Of a stretch of DNA of 64,000 nucleotides, positions 1-10,739 are shown in pieces (within the stretch, counting starts at the first letter, position 1; each line of letters opens with the position of its first letter). The DNA comes from Chrysogorgia sp. JL179-B06 (Eukaryota > Cnidaria > Anthozoa > Scleralcyonacea > Chrysogorgiidae). Under the pieces are notes generated by a model. That model was not told the DNA's origin and did not search any database. It worked only from the letters and a program-made list of their open reading frames with translations. The stretch spans positions 5,800,001 through 5,864,000 of the forward strand of contig JAYKKM010000149.1 of assembly GCA_035772405.1 (NCBI GenBank), read 5' to 3'. Made by a program: the position numbers and the translations under genes.

Positions 1-1369
1 TAAAATGTTAAACGATTAAAAGTCAAGCTGACTTATAGGTTCAAATTTGTGTATAGATTAGCTAAGAAAGTGATTTGTAGATGTTAGATATTTGTATGTG
101 ATCGATTCCTGAATTAGGATTCTTTTGGGAATATACCATGCCTCCAAAAATAATCGTTCATGGTTCTTTCTTGTTTTATTAATGACAGCAACATTGTCAA
201 AATCAAGACGGTGATCATACTGTTCCGCACGTTGAGCAACTTTTGAATATTTATCGAAATTAGATACGGCTCTTCTGCGTTCTTTTATTCTAGTCTTAAC
301 TCTTTCCTGTCCGGCTGAAAAACATCCAAAATTAAACTACCTCTTTGTTCTATTGATATCTCGGGAAATATCCATAACTGTTGCGAAACCTATACCTTTT
401 CTGAAAGCCCAATAAACCGGCTGTTACCAATGCTTTTGAATTTCCCGAACAAAACACATTATGTTAATATAAATTAGCATTAATTATCATAAATCAGGTT
501 GAAAAATTTAAATTTTTCTAGAAAAGGCCATCTTGCACGCCCGCGTAGAAAACTCAAAATGCCACCAATCGCAGAGTTGTTTATGAAATCAAATAAAACT
601 TGGCGTGTGAGTGGATCTCATGTGTCTGGCGCTTGTCGAATTTCAATTTTTAATCTTGCGTTACCGTGTGCCGTGTTTTTCGATTGACGACTTCGGGGGT
701 CTTCTATGACCCCTTTTGACTGGGCCGGACTGGAAAGAGTTAAAGTGCTTATAAACCCAAAATGGGTTTTTGGTGATTCAGATATTGCACAAAAAGTTAG
801 TTAATAAGTTCTAGATTAGTTTTTGCGTTAAACTTTTAGTTTCGGAGATATAAGGGCTCAAAGTCACAATTTGTGAAAAAAAGTAGCGCAGGCCGGGAGA
901 CTGGATCCGAGGAACGTGTTATGTTTCAATACTTATAAAAATATATTACAATTCGAGTAGACAAGGTAACATCGTAAAGACACATCGTTTGGGCATTTTT
1001 CAATAAAAACTCTTAAGATAGCTGTCTTCTCCTAGTAAAATTCCAAATTAAAATCAGCTGTTATTTTTAAAATAAAGCATTATCGTAAGAGTTATAAGTT
1101 AGTATTAGGTGTAGGGTTAAGGGTTAGAATTCGGGTTAGGTTGGGGTTATAGGACTATGTTTTAAATTCGGGATATTTATATGAAACGTCAACCGTTTTA
1201 TCTAAGGGTTTAAATTTTTGCCCCACTCCTAGCTATATAAGTGCATTAACCGTTTTCAAGTTAAGAAGGATGTCATGGAGTTTGGTAGAAGCCTTAAATG
1301 TAAATTTTTCTTTCATAATTACCACTCGAATCCTGAAATAAACCTTGCAAATGAAAATGACCTTTGTAT
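1..1369. other. Non-coding stretch, no gene recognised
   Basis: No convincing coding region is visible on either strand. Short open frames (for example 499-687) lack family signatures. A weak run of degenerate GGTTAG-like telomere-type words lies at about 1108-1150. The rest looks like unassigned intergenic or old repeat sequence. Confidence 0.5.
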
Positions 1370-1614
1370 CACTGCACGAAAAAATGGATTTACTCAAATT
1401 TACAATGTGAGCAAATATGGAGCGAATTTATTGAAATATTACATTTACCATAGGAGCAAACGTGGTAAATGCCGCATTTAATCAATGTTGAGTAAAGATG
1501 AAGCAAATGTGCCATTTGCCATATTTGCTCCTATATAGTAAATGCAACATTTGAACAAATTTGCTCGATATTTGCGTGGTTGTAAATTTGAGTAAATCCA
1601 TTTTTCGTGCAGTG
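1370..1614. mobile_element. Short inverted-repeat element (MITE), CACTG termini
   Basis: The two halves are long imperfect inverted repeats. The ends read CACTGCACGAAAAAATGG on the left and its complement on the right, and internal AGCAAATATGG-type words are mirrored. A 3-bp TAT occurs directly outside both ends (1367-1369 and 1615-1617). CACTG termini with a 3-bp duplication suggest a non-autonomous EnSpm/CACTA-type element, but 3 bp is too short to be decisive. Both strands appear open only because the element is palindromic; no protein is supported. Confidence 0.65.
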
Positions 1615-1934
1615 TATCTTAGCGATAGACGAGAGAGGCAGTAACTACAGTAATTTATCGGAACAAGAGAGAAAAGCTTTAGTATAGACCTTAAAATCCG
1701 TAAGGTATTGTAATTAAACAAGCTGATAACGGGTCGGCTGTTTTATCTGGATTTATCAGATTATCGGGATGAGGCTTTTCAACAACTTTGTCATGATTCC
1801 ACAGTATATGATATATTTGATTACGATCCTATACTGAAGAAGTTGCCTCCCTCATATTAGATAAGGCTAATGTTTTGGTGGTGATAATCTCGCCGTGGCA
1901 GCGTTCCATTTCTCACGAATAGTTCGTATATATA

Positions 1935-2715
1935 TATATATATATATGACGTTACTTCCTTGACGTTATTTTTAATCTTTCAACCGGCACCTACAAACCA
2001 TATAAGAAGCCAAACGACCACCCCATATACATCAATACCAATTCAAACCATCCACCAAATGTCATCAAACAACTTCCCAGAAACATCGGCAAACGTATCA
2101 GCGAGATTTCATCCAGCAAAGAGGTTTTCGACAGCGCAGCACCCTACTACAACGAAGCTTTAAGATCCAGTGGATACCACGAAACTATCCAATTCGACCC
2201 TACAACGACCCAAGAGAACCCAGTAACAAGAAAAAATCGAAAAAGAAACATCATATGGTTTAATCCCCCCTATAGCATGAACGTCCAAACAAATGTAGCA
2301 AAGAAATTCTAACAGTTTACCGACAAACATTTCCATGCACCAAACCACAAGTTCCACAAAATTTTTAACAGAAATAATATGAAAGTTAGCTACAGTTGTA
2401 TGCTAAATATGAACAACATCGTACGATCTCACAACCAAAAGGTCCTCCACTACGAAGAACAGCAAACAAAGAATTGTAACTGCCGAGATAAAGCAGCATG
2501 TCCATTGGAAGGAAAATGCTTAACAGAAAACGTAGTCTACCGAGCAAACGTGAAAAACAACAAAGACAATAGCAACACAAACTATAACAAATGCAACAGA
2601 ACTATCAAAGCATATCTGGAATCTACGCAACAAAAACATCGACGACTACGAAATTGAGTGGTCAATAATAGAACGTTTGATCAGCGCCGCGCGAAGAATA
2701 CATAAACTGACTGAG
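1935..2715 (+). pseudogene. Penelope-like element fragment (RT C-terminus, linker, truncated endonuclease)
   Basis: Degenerate 3' part of a Penelope-like retroelement. It reads from the end of the RT domain (STGTYKPYKKPNDHP, about 1980), through the conserved RNIIWFNPPYS block (about 2245), to the linker VSYSCM block (about 2387) and the Cys motif CNCR..ACPLEGKCL (about 2478-2520). A stop at about 2310 splits the reading frame. Most of the GIY-YIG core is deleted, and a remnant of its later part (YEIEWSII) follows at about 2645-2670. The copy is 5' truncated into a short (TA)n tract at about 1930-1946. It is clearly related to, but much more diverged than, the copies at 13.9-19.2 kb and 60.5-64 kb. 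Confidence 0.85.
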
Positions 2716-2734
2716 AATGTTGATGTCAATTATA

Positions 2735-2777
2735 GTCGTCTGATGATCGCATAAAGCGTGAAACACCGTGTTATGAC
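2735..2777 (+). ncRNA. Hammerhead ribozyme motif (type I, PLE tail)
   Basis: Stem I is GTCGT (2735-2739) with ATGAC (2773-2777). The core is CTGATGA (2740-2746). Stem II is TCGC/GCGT (2747-2750 and 2756-2759) around a 5-nt loop. Then come GAAA (2760-2763) and a 3-bp stem III (ACA/TGT) closed by a tiny loop, ending at the U-H cleavage site (2771-2772). Very short stem III hammerheads are known from Penelope-like elements. The base of stem II is U opposite U instead of the usual G-C, so activity is uncertain. Confidence 0.75.
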
Positions 2778-3064
2778 ATATGTGTAATTTTAGTTAGACA
2801 ACCTATTAATAAATAAATTCAGCTCTACAACTCTGTATTGAGCACTCTAGATTCCTCAAGAGCAAAATTGTCTATATTTGTATATATATATATATATATA
2901 TATTTCAAAAACTCATTAATATTCATTAACTAAATTGTCCAATCACATTTCCGTATTTAGTCACGCGCAAGGCTTTTATACCTGATAAAACCATGAATAC
3001 TAATCATCATGAAAATTATATAAAGTCTTTACGAACTTTATATAAAATTCCTGCTAATTTGCAT

Positions 3065-3757
3065 TTCATACACAATAATAATAATAATAATTTATTTCTT
3101 AAGAATAATACGCATTTTACAGCTGTCTCAATGCTTATTTACATAATTACATGAAAGTACAAAGGAAGGAGCTAAATAAATAACAGTTAAGTGTTTACAT
3201 TCGCAGCTCCACAGGAAGACTATTCCACAGTGCTGCACCCGCGATGCAAAAAGCCCGATCTCCAAACGACTTGGTCGTTGATCTTGGCTGGAATAGCAAA
3301 TTTTTGCCAGAGGATCTCAAAAGGCGCTGGTGCTTAAGGGAAGGGGTTGAAGCAATTCAACCAAATAAGGTGGCGATAGACCATTCAGTACTTTAAAAAC
3401 CATCAGAATTAATTTAAATTTAATTCTGAATTCCACTGGTAACCAATGTAGATGTAGAAGGACCGGAGTGATGTGATCATAGCCTTTAGACCTGGTAACA
3501 ATTCTTGCAGCAGTGTTTTGCACTCTTTGTAACTTCTTAATCTCAGCTTGGGGTAGACCATAAAGCAATCTGTTACATTGGTCAAGTCGGGATGTAACGA
3601 ACGCATGAACTAGTCTCTCAGTAGTGGGAGCATCAAAATATTTTCTCAAACTTCCTATGTTCCTGATGCCAGCATACGCTGATTTGCAAATTGCGTTGAC
3701 GTGTTTTTTCATAGAAAGGTTATTACTTGGGCTACCCCCTGTGGGGGGTAGCACCAA
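3065..3757 (-). pseudogene. CR1/L2-like non-LTR retrotransposon 3' end (ORF2 C-terminus)
   Basis: On the minus strand, 3317-3757 encodes the C-terminal part of a LINE ORF2 downstream of the RT core. Recognisable blocks are HVNAICKSAYAGIRNIG, LVHAFVTSRLDQCNRLLYG, LQRVQNTAARIVTR and HWLPVEFRIKFKLI, the usual tail of CR1/L2/Rex-type elements. A frameshift near 3320 moves the last block (SFGDRAFCIAGAALWNSLPVELR) into another frame down to about 3200. The (AAT)n run at 3070-3090 is the probable 3' microsatellite tail. The copy is 5' truncated at about 3757 beside a hairpin. Confidence 0.88.
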
Positions 3758-3759
3758 GT
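3725..3759. repeat. 15-bp stem hairpin at LINE truncation point
   Basis: ACTTGGGCTACCCCC pairs with GGGGGTAGC-A-CCAAGT around a TGTG loop, with one bulged base. It lies exactly at the 5' end of the LINE homology and is far more GC-rich than its surroundings. Origin unknown: a small foldback insertion or a snap-back at the truncation breakpoint. Confidence 0.6.
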
Positions 3760-4025
3760 CTTAAAACGGGCTGCACTTCTGTATTTTTTTAATTTTTCTG
3801 GTCAACAAAATGCAACTAATTCCCATCTATCAAACTGACGTGATCTTATTTCGTTGTTCTTTATTCTCATGACGTCATTACTGTTTCAGTGTTTATGCTC
3901 ATGACGTCTGACTGTTTCAGTGATGGAAACGAACGCTGACCTTATATTCATCCACGCTTCTTTGGTCGCCATTGCCATTGATCAACTTCAAGACTCTAGC
4001 AAATTTGTGATAAGATTGATAAGGA

Positions 4026-4571
4026 ATGTGGCTGGCAAGTATATTAATAATAAACATGCTCACACTACTTACAATCGCAGACACCGATAGCGGTAGACCT
4101 ACACTAAAAGTAAAAGATGAGCGATTTCGAAACAGGTTGTTCCGCGGTCTCCATTATTATCGTACGCTGATGTGTACTCGATCAAATCTATGTTTACATG
4201 TTTTATTGAATCGATCAAACTGTTTAAATGTGCTACTGAATTGTACTGAAATATGTTGCTCAATTGCTGTAAATGGAAGAATGAAGAACATTGATGAAGT
4301 GATAAATGAAGTGACAGGCACTATAAAACATGCTGATGCTGTTGTGATATTACCCGACGCGGCAATGTTATTTTTTCTAATATCTGTTCGATTGAAGGTC
4401 TTCGTGTGTCAAAATTTATATAAAAAACAACGGCAAGGTATACGAAACATATCTGTTACGAAATTACATCGGTTTAATGGACATAAAAGCATTAAATCAT
4501 CGGGTAAACAACGAATAGATCTTGAAGCCATGTCCTTTGATTTTAGAGACGAGTCTCGCTTTAATCGCTAA
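4026..4571 (+). CDS. Hypothetical ORF, 181 aa, unrecognised
   Basis: An ATG-initiated frame of 181 codons. The first 18 residues are hydrophobic (WLASILIINMLTLLTIA) and could form a signal or anchor segment. Further on are a Cys-containing middle (residues about 50-80) and a hydrophobic stretch around residues 110-125 (AAMLFFLISVRLKVFV). I recognise no domain family. It lies between a LINE fragment and foldback elements, downstream of the MFSD6-like gene, and no splice partners are evident. It may be spurious; only its length in AT-rich DNA argues for it. Confidence 0.2.
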   Translation: MWLASILIINMLTLLTIADTDSGRPTLKVKDERFRNRLFRGLHYYRTLMCTRSNLCLHVLLNRSNCLNVLLNCTEICCSIAVNGRMKNIDEVINEVTGTIKHADAVVILPDAAMLFFLISVRLKVFVCQNLYKKQRQGIRNISVTKLHRFNGHKSIKSSGKQRIDLEAMSFDFRDESRFNR

Positions 4572-5044
4572 TACGCATTTTCTCATATGACATCTGATCT
4601 TCACATTTTAAGTAGACGAAACCTACAGCGTTCGATTCGCCAGATTCAAGTGATCATTTCGATATAGAATTGATTTAAATCGGACAAAAACACAATATTT
4701 CATGATTAATATTACAGAGTTTCACGGGATAAATGTCAACACAGTATTGGCTGTTCTTTCCGTCTTCATGATTGATCTCTCATCTGTGTTTCTCTCATCT
4801 TGGAGAGAATCTTTGCAATGGTTTGCAGGTTTACAGGTCTCGGTAAACTTTTCCAACAGCGATTCATTGGCAATAAAACGAAAGTCCGAACTCGCTTCAT
4901 ATTCGCTTGCATGCCTTGCCTCCAAATCAGTAGCCCAAGTGAACGCCTGAGCAGGCGTTGACGCCGAGGTCACGAGGTCACATCAACCCAATTTACCTCT
5001 AATAGAAAATAAAAACCAGTACACTCCCTAGTGATTACAATCAA

Positions 5045-5160
5045 TTGTTTTTGAAGCTTTTAAAACACTCGAACTCGCATTTTATCATATCTAAAATGCT
5101 CGCACTGCGCGCTCGCATTTTAAATATGATAACACGCTCCTTCTCGTGTTTTAAATACTA
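5045..5160. repeat. Foldback hairpin (CTCG-loop family)
   Basis: A nested palindrome: TTTTAAAACACTCG at the left is mirrored by CTCGTGTTTTAAA at the right, and the inner AAAATGCTCGC is mirrored by GCTCGCATTTT. The inner arms differ from those of other copies (ATGC in place of ACAC) yet still pair. Confidence 0.7.
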
Positions 5161-5162
5161 CT

Positions 5163-5455
5163 TCAAACACTCATTAATAATTCATGAGGAAAAGACAAAA
5201 GAAAATCACGACCGTATCGTTGTTTTAAATGTGATAAAGATTCGTCCTGATTTACATAAACTTTATCTTTGATTTTCTCGGCTTAGACAACATCGATTTT
5301 CAAAATTACTACGCCAATGAACTTATCAAATGGGTCGTGTTTGAAGCCGTTTAATAAACTCGCAGCACGTGTTTTATCAGATCTAAAACACTCGGGCTAC
5401 GCCCTCGTGTTTTATATCTGATAAAACACTGCTGCTCGTTTATTAAACAATACAT
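5163..5455 (+). mobile_element. Foldback-family element, about 290 bp, terminal hairpin
   Basis: The left end contains CTCATTAATAATTCATGAG and the body contains the family blocks GATAAAGATTCRTCCT, TTTGATTTTCTCGGCTTAGAC and AAAATTACTACGCCAA. The right end (about 5350-5450) is a long nested hairpin with loop core CTCGGGCTACGCCCTCG and outer arms TTTAATAAACTCG/CTCGTTTATTAAA. No coding capacity. Named here only by its features. Confidence 0.75.
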
Positions 5456-5515
5456 AATATATATATATATATAAATTATAAATTGTAGATAAATTAAAGA
5501 GAAGACATCACTTTG

Positions 5516-5555
5516 CTGTTACTCCGAGTTTCACGCTAACGCGATCGTCAGACAG
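5516..5555 (-). ncRNA. Hammerhead ribozyme motif (PLE remnant)
   Basis: On the minus strand, in transcript order: stem I CTGT (5552-5555), core CTGACGA (5545-5551), stem II TCGC with GCGT around GTTA, GAAA, a 2-bp stem III (AC/GT) with loop TCGGA, the U-A cleavage site at 5521-5520, and ACAG closing stem I (5516-5519). No PLE coding sequence flanks it, so this is an isolated PLE tail inserted among foldback elements. Confidence 0.72.
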
Positions 5556-5589
5556 ACTTTAATGAGGAATACACGTGCTCCAACCTATA

Positions 5590-5885
5590 TATATATTTAA
5601 AAAACTCATTAATAATGCATGAAGAAAACACAAAGGAAAATCACCACCGTGTCGTATCTTTATATGTGATAAAGATTCATCCTAATTTACATAAACTTTA
5701 GCTTTGATTTTCTCGGCTTAGACAACGTTATTTTTCAAAATTACTACGCCAACGAACTTACCAAATGCTGGTCGTTTTTTAAGCCGTTTAAAACACTCGC
5801 AGCAGTGTTTTATCAGATCTAAAACACTCGGCTTCGCCTCGTGTTTTATATCTGATAAAACACTGCTGCTCGTGTTTTAAACATT
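5590..5885 (+). mobile_element. Foldback-family element, about 295 bp
   Basis: Same family as 5163-5455 and very similar to 35118-35415. It opens with AAAAAACTCATTAATAATGC, carries the body blocks ACCACCGTGTCGTATC and ACTACGCCAACGAACTTACC, and ends in a hairpin with AAAACACTCGGCTTCGCC facing CTCGTGTTTTATATCTGATA. No ORF. Confidence 0.8.
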
Positions 5886-6098
5886 ACTTAAAAAACTCAT
5901 TAATAATTCATGAGGAAAACACAAAGCAAAATCACCACCGTGTCGAGTATCTTTATATATATGTGATAAAGATACTGTACATCCTAATTTATTATACATC
6001 CTAATTCACTCGCAGCAGTGTTTTATCAGATATAAAACACTCGGCTTCGCCTCGTGCTTTATATCTGATAAAACACTGCTGCTCGTGTTTTAAACATT
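5886..6098 (+). mobile_element. Foldback-family element, internally deleted copy
   Basis: Directly abuts the previous copy. It keeps the CTCATTAATAATTCATGAGG opening and the terminal hairpin (about 6005-6098) but lacks most of the body. A (TA)n tract (6118-6147) follows. Confidence 0.75.
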
Positions 6099-6111
6099 AC
6101 ATATAGCTTAC

Positions 6112-6150
<39 letters not shown>

Positions 6151-6321
6151 ACTCTATAATTTGTCAACATAAGAAAGTTTCTTTCATAAAAATTCTTGTA
6201 ATTTTTATTAAAGGATTTTTCTAAAAAGTTCAACATTAGCCTATCAAATATTTTTCATGTAAATACATTGATTATGGTATGTGATCGCCTATACGTAGCG
6301 TCGTAGTCTTAATAGTCGCCT

Positions 6322-6530
6322 TCATTCTCGCTGCATGTCCTCTGGTAGTATTTCGTATTCGTCAAGATCTTTGCCAAAATATATTATGTAGCCGAGGAAA
6401 CCGACAAGGATGCTACTGGTGGCAAGGGAGTAGCATAACAGAGTTGCTTTTGTTCCAATAGCATTAAAAAGTAAACCCATAACTCCTGATCCGGCATCAA
6501 TGCCTATTGCATAAACCATCTCCAAAAGTC
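6322..6530 (-). CDS. MFSD6-like transporter, last coding exon
   Basis: The C-terminal exon of the transporter whose main exon lies at 23906-25199. On the minus strand a consensus acceptor (TTTTCAAAG) ends at 6531. The exon begins GACTTTTGGAGATG and continues in the phase left by the upstream exon (phase 1). It supplies the last two transmembrane segments, including GVMGLLFNAIGTKATLLCYS and SSILVGFLGYIIYFGKD. The tail is acidic and cytosolic-looking (DLDEYEILPEDMQRE), and the stop is at 6322-6324. The frame-compatible donor 17 kb upstream and the matching protein topology are the reasons for joining the two exons. Confidence 0.8.
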
Positions 6531-7499
6531 CTTTGAAAATATGAAAAATGCATGGCGGGTTAGTCTCAGATAGTTATTTTTATGCTGCATTAATATTTGT
6601 ATTAACTATATAAACCTTGGTGTTTGATGTTAAGTCTCTTTATTTATATTTAAAATACTCATTAATATTGAATAGATGTTTTGACCAATCGCATGACCTT
6701 CTTTACACACGTGAGTAAGCTTCTATACTCAATAAAACACTCTACATTTATAAAGGCCGGGAAGGGATTTGAAATCGCCCACAGGGAAATAGTGGGGTAC
6801 AATAGAAGAACAATGGAATGCAAATGAACATGTGGCATTATATAATCTGTCATGTTCAATTGCATTTCATATCAAATCAAACGAAAACACACCAATATTT
6901 TATTTTAACTCAGGAACACAACGATAGTATTTACACACAAATTATTTGCCAAAATTAAAGGTACAATTGTTGAACACTGACTCCGACATCATAACGTTTG
7001 CTCGCCTATACTAGTATCTGGTGAAACGATGTTGCGTATCAACTCATCTGACATTTTAAAATACTCGCTTTTAACTAACCTTGCTTCGTCTTGATTTAGC
7101 AGTCGAATAGCGCTTCTACTTTCGCTTAAATGCCGTTGAAGACCCGCAGCAATCATGTACAAACTTCTCCCTACCTCTCTCCGTTAACCTTCACCACTTC
7201 TTGAGAGTTTGAAAGCCCACTTTGTATAGCTTCGTGTAGACTTAGGGATACACTCTTCCAATATCTCTTTTTCTTCTAGTTCAGACTTCGGTGGCCTGAA
7301 CCGCCGCTTTGGAGGCATGTTGTTATTTACTGTCGAGCACTTGAAGGACTAAACTGATTTCATGTCAACAAAAATTCTTCATGTTACACATTGTAATTAG
7401 TTACGCATTGTAATTCACTTTTATTGTCTCGAGTCCCAGATGAACTAAACTTTCATGTTTTCTCCATCTGATCTCGATTGGTCAAAACGTCTATTGAAT

Positions 7500-7625
7500 A
7501 TTAATGAGTATTTTAAGCTATTAAAAACACTCGTAGCACGTGTTTTATCAGGTATAAAATCCCTCGGCTGCGCCTCGGGATTTTATACCTGATAAAACAC
7601 TGCTACTCGTGTTTTAAATAGTACA
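7500..7625. repeat. Foldback-family terminal hairpin, variant arms
   Basis: A nested palindrome. The inner arms are AAAATCCCTCGG and CTCGGGATTTTAT, where other copies have AAAACACTCGG and CTCGTGTTTTAT. The complementary change on both sides keeps the hairpin paired. The outer arms are AAAACACTCGTAGCACG and CTGCTACTCGTGTTTTAAA. An ATTAATGAGTATTT word precedes it (7497-7512). Confidence 0.75.
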
Positions 7626-7739
7626 TCACTTCCCGTGTTATACCACATATCCCTCCTCCCTTATATATGATATATAGAAGTATAGAAAATTATACAAATC
7701 GAAAACTCTGAAAGGTTGGTGTAATGTTGATGATTTGTG

Positions 7740-8080
7740 TGCGATTATGACTGTGGGATTTCTAAGTTCTTATTTGTTGATCACAATCCCGAAGGCTGTA
7801 GTAAAGCAGCGTGCCCAACATATAAAAATGGCACGTGCTTCCTCAAAGGCATCGTTTATAAAATTAGCTTCTTAATTGTCAAGAAACCTACATCGGCAGC
7901 ACCATAAGAAAAACCTGCCAGAATTCAAACGAGAACATAAACATAAACATCATAACTGCATGGATAACGAGACAGTGAACTTGAGACTGAAAAAAAACAT
8001 TCGCAAACAGAAAACATCAATCATTGATGTACACCAAAAGCGCAGTGAAGTTACCGACTTAATATTCTAACCTTTTAACC
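7740..8080 (+). pseudogene. PLE endonuclease-linker remnant
   Basis: A decayed fragment with the PLE Cys motif (SKAACPTYKNGTC at about 7800-7845) followed by a VYKI block and, in another frame, the ETYIGSTIRK start of a GIY-YIG domain (about 7883-7912). Frameshifts and stops break it throughout, and the rest is Lys/His-rich and unrecognisable. Too short to assign a PLE lineage. Confidence 0.6.
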
Positions 8081-8321
8081 CATTTTAACTTGCTCTTAGA
8101 CTTAGTTGTATATTCACATATTTTATTCATACAATTACACGCATTCCACACCATATAATTACTCGCGCTAACAGCATGTATAGCAAGAGTCTCGGTTTCG
8201 GTAGCCTTTTTTTTTCTCTGGTTGTCCTTCAGAACTCCATGCATCATTACAGAGTCCTGGACACAGAGTTTTACGTCTTTTCAAAGTTCAGGATATCCAT
8301 TTGTGCTGCAGATACTCTACA

Positions 8322-8770
8322 ATAAGGTGCGGTGCGAATGCAGTTACTATCAATTTGTGTAATGACAATAACAGGGGGATTAAGTTATGAAATTGGGCAT
8401 CATTGATTAATTTCTCTCATTCTCTGTGTAAAGTGATTGCTGTAAAGATGTCGGGTTCCGTGAGTGGTGGTTTGTCGTATCGCGATATCGATCGTAGAGT
8501 ATCCTGCAGCACAAATGGATATCCTGAACTTTGAAAAGGCGACAAGTAGCAGTGTGAAAGGTGTCATAAAAGCACATGCCGAAGCTATCGGGAGCCCTTC
8601 TGAATTTATTTTTTTCCCGTTGCTTTCTATCTGTTCTCATTTTATGGGCCCTTGTATAGGTGGTGTCAGTTATGGTGTTAATTTCCGCAACATAAAGGAC
8701 TGCACAGAATGGTAGCGCGGATGTTAAAAGAAACTCGACAGTGTATAAAACACGAAATTGGATTGCGCGC
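8322..8770 (+). pseudogene. Partial duplicate of DUF3987-like gene, 5' part
   Basis: Nearly repeats the sequence at 8908-9200. It encodes the segment ahead of the P-loop (AAQMDILNFEKATSSSVKG, PSEFIFFPLLSICSHFMGP) in a frame open from about 8464 to 8715. This copy keeps about 75 bp, encoding NFEKATSSSVKGVIKAHAEA, that are deleted in the downstream copy. After TTTTATGGGCCC it diverges into unrelated sequence (about 8655-8907). It looks like a direct tandem duplication followed by separate deletions. Confidence 0.6.
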
Positions 8771-8907
8771 GGGTCAAACCCTGAAATAATGGTGCAGTGA
8801 AAAAAAAGGATAATATCAATGGTTTCGTGGATTGGTATGTTGGTATAATCAGCGAAGTAAAATGAAAAGTAGGAGGAATGTCACAGGTGTCATTATGACA
8901 CAACAGT

Positions 8908-10720
8908 GAATAAGGTGCGGTGCGGATACAGTATACTATCAATTTGTGGGCGTTGTGTAATGACAATAACAGGGGGATTAAGTTATGAAATTGGGCATCA
9001 TTGATTAATTTCTCTTATTCTCTGTGTAAAGTGATTGCTGTAAAGATGTCGGGTTCCGTGAGTGGTGGTTTGTCGTATCGCGGTATCGATCGTAGAGTAT
9101 CTGCAGCACAAATGGATATCCTGAGCTATCGCGCGGGAGCCGTTCTGAATTTATTCTTTTCCCGTTGCTTTCTATATCTGTTCTCATTTTATGGGCCCTG
9201 ATAGTCGAGTAATGGTGAACGAGCAATGGAAGGAGCCGTTAATATTGTGGAGCGTAGTTCTCGCTGAAAAGGGTCAGAAGAAATCACCGGCGCTCAATCG
9301 ATTCCTGCAACCCATTCAAGAAATTGAGGCTGAAATGCGTGAAAATAGCTTAGGTGGAAATGAGGAGGATGACGAAGATGAAGCTGTGGTGGAGCAAGTT
9401 TACATCGAACACTTCTCTATGGAAGAGCTTCATTATATTCTAAAACGGAATGCTGGAAGAGTACAGTGGGGTTATATGATGAAGTGTCACTGTTGTACGA
9501 GCAACTTGATAAATACAATAATGGAAGCTCGGATAGGAAAACCCTGCTATCATTGATTAACGGTGGTCCCTGGCGAAGAAATTTTAGACGTAAATTTTTC
9601 ACGCAAAGCGTGCAGGTTCCAAAAACTTGGTTCAATATCGCTGGTTTCGTGCAGCCAGACGTTGTGGTTAATCTCTTGAAGGGAATGACTACGATGGTTT
9701 CTGTGACAGGCAATTATTTGTTTGCCCGCCCGAAATGGACGTGGACTACGATGAGATGAAGAAAGTGCCAGAAGAAACTGCCCATTTGGAGGAAATATTC
9801 AAAGTTCTGCATGGACAAGGAGCATAGCAGTCACAAAAGCAACGTGTACAGTCTGACTGAGGAAGCTCACGCAGAATTTGTGGCTTTTCATGACGAACTG
9901 AATGAGCGGAAGAGACGGCAACACAAGCGAGATATAGGGATAGGAAAAGTGTGCTTTCAAAAGCGAAAGGACAGGTCCTTAGATTAGCCGCAGTTTCCTA
10001 TACGCGCTGCACCAAGAACTGGAGCATGTAAAGTCAGGTGAACGCCTGGAATGGTTATTCGTCATTCCACGAGATGTTTTAATTCAGGCGATTTATCTGA
10101 TGAATTTTTGCATTGGGCAGAAATTCTCGCTTGGAAAGCCACCCATAGAAAGCGAGAATGATGAAGGCAACGGAGGCGTGGGGGTGGTTAAAGGCACACA
10201 ATCACGCATCGGGGAGCATGCGCAAAAGGTTGCAAACTTGAAATAATTCGTGGACAAATTCAAGTTGATAAAACATGGCGACGTATAAGTTGTTTGCGAG
10301 CACTTTGCAAATGCAACGGGCAACGGTTTTCGAATATCGCAGAAAAATCAACAATTACTTACTTCATCAAAGTCTTGTTATTACTATTGTTCATATTCTC
10401 TGTGTTCCAACATCATTTCACTAATTCACTGTCGTCAAAAATCGAGCCGTGCCTTACCGCGCATAAACACTAATATTCAGCGGTCATCTTGTATGTGATT
10501 GTGTGCTATAGATCAGTATCGTGTGAAACGACTTTTGGAACTACCTTCTCCTGTAACGGTGACCAAAATATCGCAGAGCCACATACAGAAGCGGGTGGAT
10601 AAGAAGTATAGAAAGGAAGAGGCAGAACAGCTGATGGAAGACGTGGTTAAAGTCGACCCAGGTCAAATTTTTTCAGAGGAGTACATGGCGGGGAAAGTTA
10701 AGAGAATGAAAAATTAAAGA
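8908..10720 (+). pseudogene. DUF3987-like ATPase pseudogene
   Basis: A decayed gene whose readable blocks match the DUF3987 family, predicted P-loop ATPases often linked to primase/helicase functions in phages, plasmids and some eukaryotic elements. 9191-9556 carries WKEPLILWSVVLAEKGQKKS, the Walker-A-like region with GQKKS in place of a clean GKS. The frame at about 9455-9600 carries YDEVSLLYEQLDKYNNGSSD (the Asp-Glu of a Walker B-like motif) and TLLSLINGGPWRRNF. Later blocks run through 9760-10260, and a lysine-rich C-terminal piece lies at 10499-10717. At least four frameshifts or stops break it. It lies inside the MFSD6-like intron and resembles no host gene there. The family assignment rests on memory of the motifs. 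Confidence 0.55.
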
Positions 10721-10739
10721 AGTGCTGAAGCGGCTTATG

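Noticed and set aside
1275..1721. Small genes on both strands near 1.3-1.7 kb
   Set aside because: They arise from the palindromic MITE at 1370-1614; no protein family signature.
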